A stretch of 64,000 nucleotides of DNA from Planctomycetota bacterium (GTDB lineage: Bacteria; Planctomycetota; Planctomycetia; Pirellulales; Lacipirellulaceae): assembly GCA_013286045.1 (NCBI GenBank), contig JABDGM010000003.1:27208-91207 (forward strand). Direction: 5' to 3'. Position 1 is the stretch's first letter; each line of letters starts with the position of its first letter. Both the position numbers and the translations under genes were made by a program. Shown here one piece after another: positions 62,693-64,000 of this stretch. The notes beneath the pieces are model-generated. The model made no database searches, was not told the DNA's origin, and saw only the letters and a program-made list of their open reading frames with translations.

Positions 62693-63244
62693 TTGGCCGC
62701 GACGTCCTTCGTCCATCGAGCAGCAGCAACCGTCGCAATCAACTTGCGCCGAATCATGGCCCGCGACGGCCTCACGTTCGAGGAAATCTCGGCGGCGACC
62801 GAACTCGATGAGCGAACTTTGCGCGGCCTCCTTCGCGGCAAGACCAACGCCCACGCCCGCACGCTGCACAAGCTCGCCGAAGGTCTTGGCGTGGAAATGG
62901 ATGAACTGTTTCTTCCGCCGGGGCGGTATGCGCCGCATCAATTCGATCGGGCCACCAACACGCTCGTCGAGGAAGTCATCGCCTCCCGCGCCGATTTGTT
63001 CGGCAACTGGTCGCAACGCGATTTCGATGAGCTTTTCAGCCGTTTCGGAACCGGCGGCCAGCTCACGCCAGATGGCGTCATTGCCACCGCCGAGTCGATG
63101 AATGTAAAGCGCGATATTTGGCGGCAGGTAAACATCATCCTCGAAAGCGGCGAAGCGGAACTGCTCTCACAGTTCGTCAACGTCCTATACGGTCGCGTCA
63201 CTTCAACTTCGCCAGCAGGAAGTCCGCCCGCTAGTGCACAATGA
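62693..63244 (+). CDS. XRE-family helix-turn-helix regulator
   Basis: 183 residues, TTG start with a weak RBS; an ATG at 62756 would cut the first HTH helix. The HTH is VAINLRRIMARDGLTFEEISAATELDERTLRGLLRGKTNAHARTLHKLAEGLGVEMDELF, a clear XRE domain. The C-terminal 110 residues (YAPHQFDRATNTLVEEVIASRADLFGNWSQRDFDELFSRFGTGGQLTPDG) are not a known sensor, though similar tails occur in planctomycete XRE proteins. It probably binds the palindrome at 62626-62645 and controls itself and perhaps the GH2 gene. The next genes, on the other strand, look phage-like, so a prophage-type repressor is a second possibility. Confidence 0.8.
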   Translation: MAATSFVHRAAATVAINLRRIMARDGLTFEEISAATELDERTLRGLLRGKTNAHARTLHKLAEGLGVEMDELFLPPGRYAPHQFDRATNTLVEEVIASRADLFGNWSQRDFDELFSRFGTGGQLTPDGVIATAESMNVKRDIWRQVNIILESGEAELLSQFVNVLYGRVTSTSPAGSPPASAQ

Positions 63245-63257
63245 TGTGCACGTCAAC

Positions 63258-63575
63258 TTACGCAGGCCGACAAACCGCGACTGCGACGCTATTCCACGAC
63301 TGACGTTCAATAAACTTCACTTGGTAGTGTTGGCCTGCCGCGTCGACCAGCGTATCCGCAGCGGCTAATGTAGCCGCCGCCAGCATCGCAGCGTCCAAAT
63401 GAAACACAACATCCGTCGCATGCAACTCGACGAAGCTTTCTACATTCCGCTGCGCGGACTTCGTCAGCGACCGCCGCAAAGCCGGCACATTCTCAATTGC
63501 CATACCGCCGGCTGGCGTGTATTCCACCAGCTCCTGGCCATCGAAAACGGTAAAATCTGTTGCAGGTGTTGGCAT
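63258..63575 (-). CDS. small protein, possible phage head-tail component
   Basis: 105 residues, ATG with GAGAG upstream, nine bases after the stop of the previous gene. Predicted to be mostly beta strands with a repeated Ala-rich helix (MLAAATLAAADTLVDAAGQHYQVKFIERQSWNSVAVAVCRPA). The last part, a D-x-V-D-x-x-G-x-x-Y-x-V pattern followed by a Trp, resembles head-closure or head-tail joining proteins of tailed phages. This is only a resemblance in style and size. It lies in an overlapping trio with the two genes upstream, an arrangement typical of phage structural modules. Confidence 0.5.
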   Translation of the reverse strand: MPTPATDFTVFDGQELVEYTPAGGMAIENVPALRRSLTKSAQRNVESFVELHATDVVFHLDAAMLAAATLAAADTLVDAAGQHYQVKFIERQSWNSVAVAVCRPA

Positions 63576-63584
63576 TTTTGTCTC

Positions 63585-63797
63585 TCACGTAATTCCTTGC
63601 GACCGAACTTCAAACGGTTCCGCATCCCCGAGCTTTTGGTCGCACCAATCCACCGTACGTTGCAGTGCGTCGACATACTCCTGCCAATGGACTCGCTGCC
63701 CATCAATCCAGTAAGTAGGCTTGGGCGACGCGCGCAACTCCGCCAACTGCGACAGCGTTTGCGTGCGAATCGATTGAATCTGCTCAATATCAGTCAT
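63585..63797 (-). CDS. small helical protein, possible phage-related
   Basis: 70 residues. Begins MTDIEQIQSIRTQTLSQLAELRASPKPTYWIDGQRVHWQEYVDALQRTVDWCDQKL, two helices around a Pro-rich turn and a Trp/Tyr-containing hairpin, similar in size and form to short phage head proteins. Its ATG overlaps the stop of the upstream frame by eight bases, indicating coupled translation. No family is confidently recognised. Confidence 0.5.
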   Translation of the reverse strand: MTDIEQIQSIRTQTLSQLAELRASPKPTYWIDGQRVHWQEYVDALQRTVDWCDQKLGDAEPFEVRSQGIT

Positions 63798-64000
63798 CCG
63801 ATACTAACCTCACTCGAAAACTAACGACCGATCTTTCACCGGTCGTCTGGGTTATGACGTACCGCAATTCATACAACGTTGAAGCGTGCTTTGATCGACA
63901 CTCTGCTTCATCCACTACAAACCGATGGCGTAAGTTGTAACCACACGCGTCGATATCCCAGCCGCCGCCAATTCTCAGCTCGTTGGTAACAACATTATCA
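63790..64000 (-). CDS. C-terminal end of an unknown gene, cut by the window edge
   Basis: On the minus strand the frame starting at base 63999 is open from the window edge to TGA at 63790-63792. The visible 69 residues include ELRIGGGWDIDACGYNLRHR and end in VSFRVRLVSDD. The stop overlaps the next ATG by eight bases. The protein is probably mostly beta strand. Its start and identity lie outside the window; it is likely the first visible member of the small-gene trio. Confidence 0.5.
   Translation of the reverse strand, partial: DNVVTNELRIGGGWDIDACGYNLRHRFVVDEAECRSKHASTLYELRYVITQTTGERSVVSFRVRLVSDD

Overview
The window looks like a chromosomal segment of a planctomycete, most likely of the Pirellulales type. 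The evidence is two DUF1559 pseudopilin-like proteins with the type IV prepilin N-terminus, three secreted proteins ending in PEP-CTERM sorting tails (two of them after dockerin-like Ca-binding repeats), an LptD-like outer-membrane protein, a large MoxR/DUF58/VWA/DUF4159 cluster, moderately high GC, frequent GTG/TTG starts, and several families of short dispersed repeats. No rRNA, tRNA, CRISPR array or transposase gene was seen.

Layout. Positions 1-1330: end of a TPR protein and two small secreted proteins. 1.6-5.1 kb: a two-gene DNA topoisomerase VI operon (B then A). 5.5-9.4 kb: ammonium transporter, its PII regulator and a Na+/H+ antiporter-like carrier. 9.5-13.2 kb: secreted GDSL hydrolase, DUF1559 protein with an overlapping HEAT-repeat lipoprotein, and a lamin-tail PEP-CTERM protein. 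13.3-16.3 kb: LptD-like protein with a clear promoter. 16.4-25.8 kb: a toroid/DUF4159 protein divergent from moxR, DUF58, batA-like and VWA genes. 25.8-31.2 kb: methyltransferase, quinone oxidoreductase, and two overlapping dynamin-like GTPases with a likely leaderless promoter. 31.2-38.4 kb: an 850-bp gene-free stretch, the primary-type sigma factor, a PadR/permease-prefix pair, a DJ-1/PfpI protein, an SRPBCC/ArsR pair, DUF899, DinB and a small CPxC membrane protein.

38.5-43.1 kb: a BNR_4 secreted protein, then a well-formed cobalamin riboswitch in front of a DUF1559 gene and a secreted propeller-like PEP-CTERM gene. This is the most interesting unit in the window, because it suggests a B12-controlled cell-surface system. 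43.3-50 kb: a shikimate dehydrogenase homologue that has lost its catalytic residues, bioD, and a glycogen cluster (glgA, GalT-like, GH57). 50-60 kb: ABC ATPase with aminotransferase, inositol-phosphate synthase, a 58-residue histone H1-like protein, DEAD-box helicase, PP2C phosphatase, orphan iron-type binding lipoprotein, MBL-fold hydrolase, and a protein that combines a helix-hairpin-helix-like segment with a sigma region 4-like HTH. 60-64 kb: GH2 glycosidase, an XRE regulator with a promoter/operator, and an overlapping trio of small genes of phage-structural appearance running off the right edge.

A 26-bp palindromic sequence occurs identically inside two unrelated protein genes (26354-26379 and 46080-46105) and is translated in two different frames. 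It looks like a palindromic element tolerated within coding sequence. Other repeat families occupy the gaps of the moxR operon and even encode the hydrophobic core of the LptD signal peptide. All functional calls rest on reading motifs by eye; no database search was possible.
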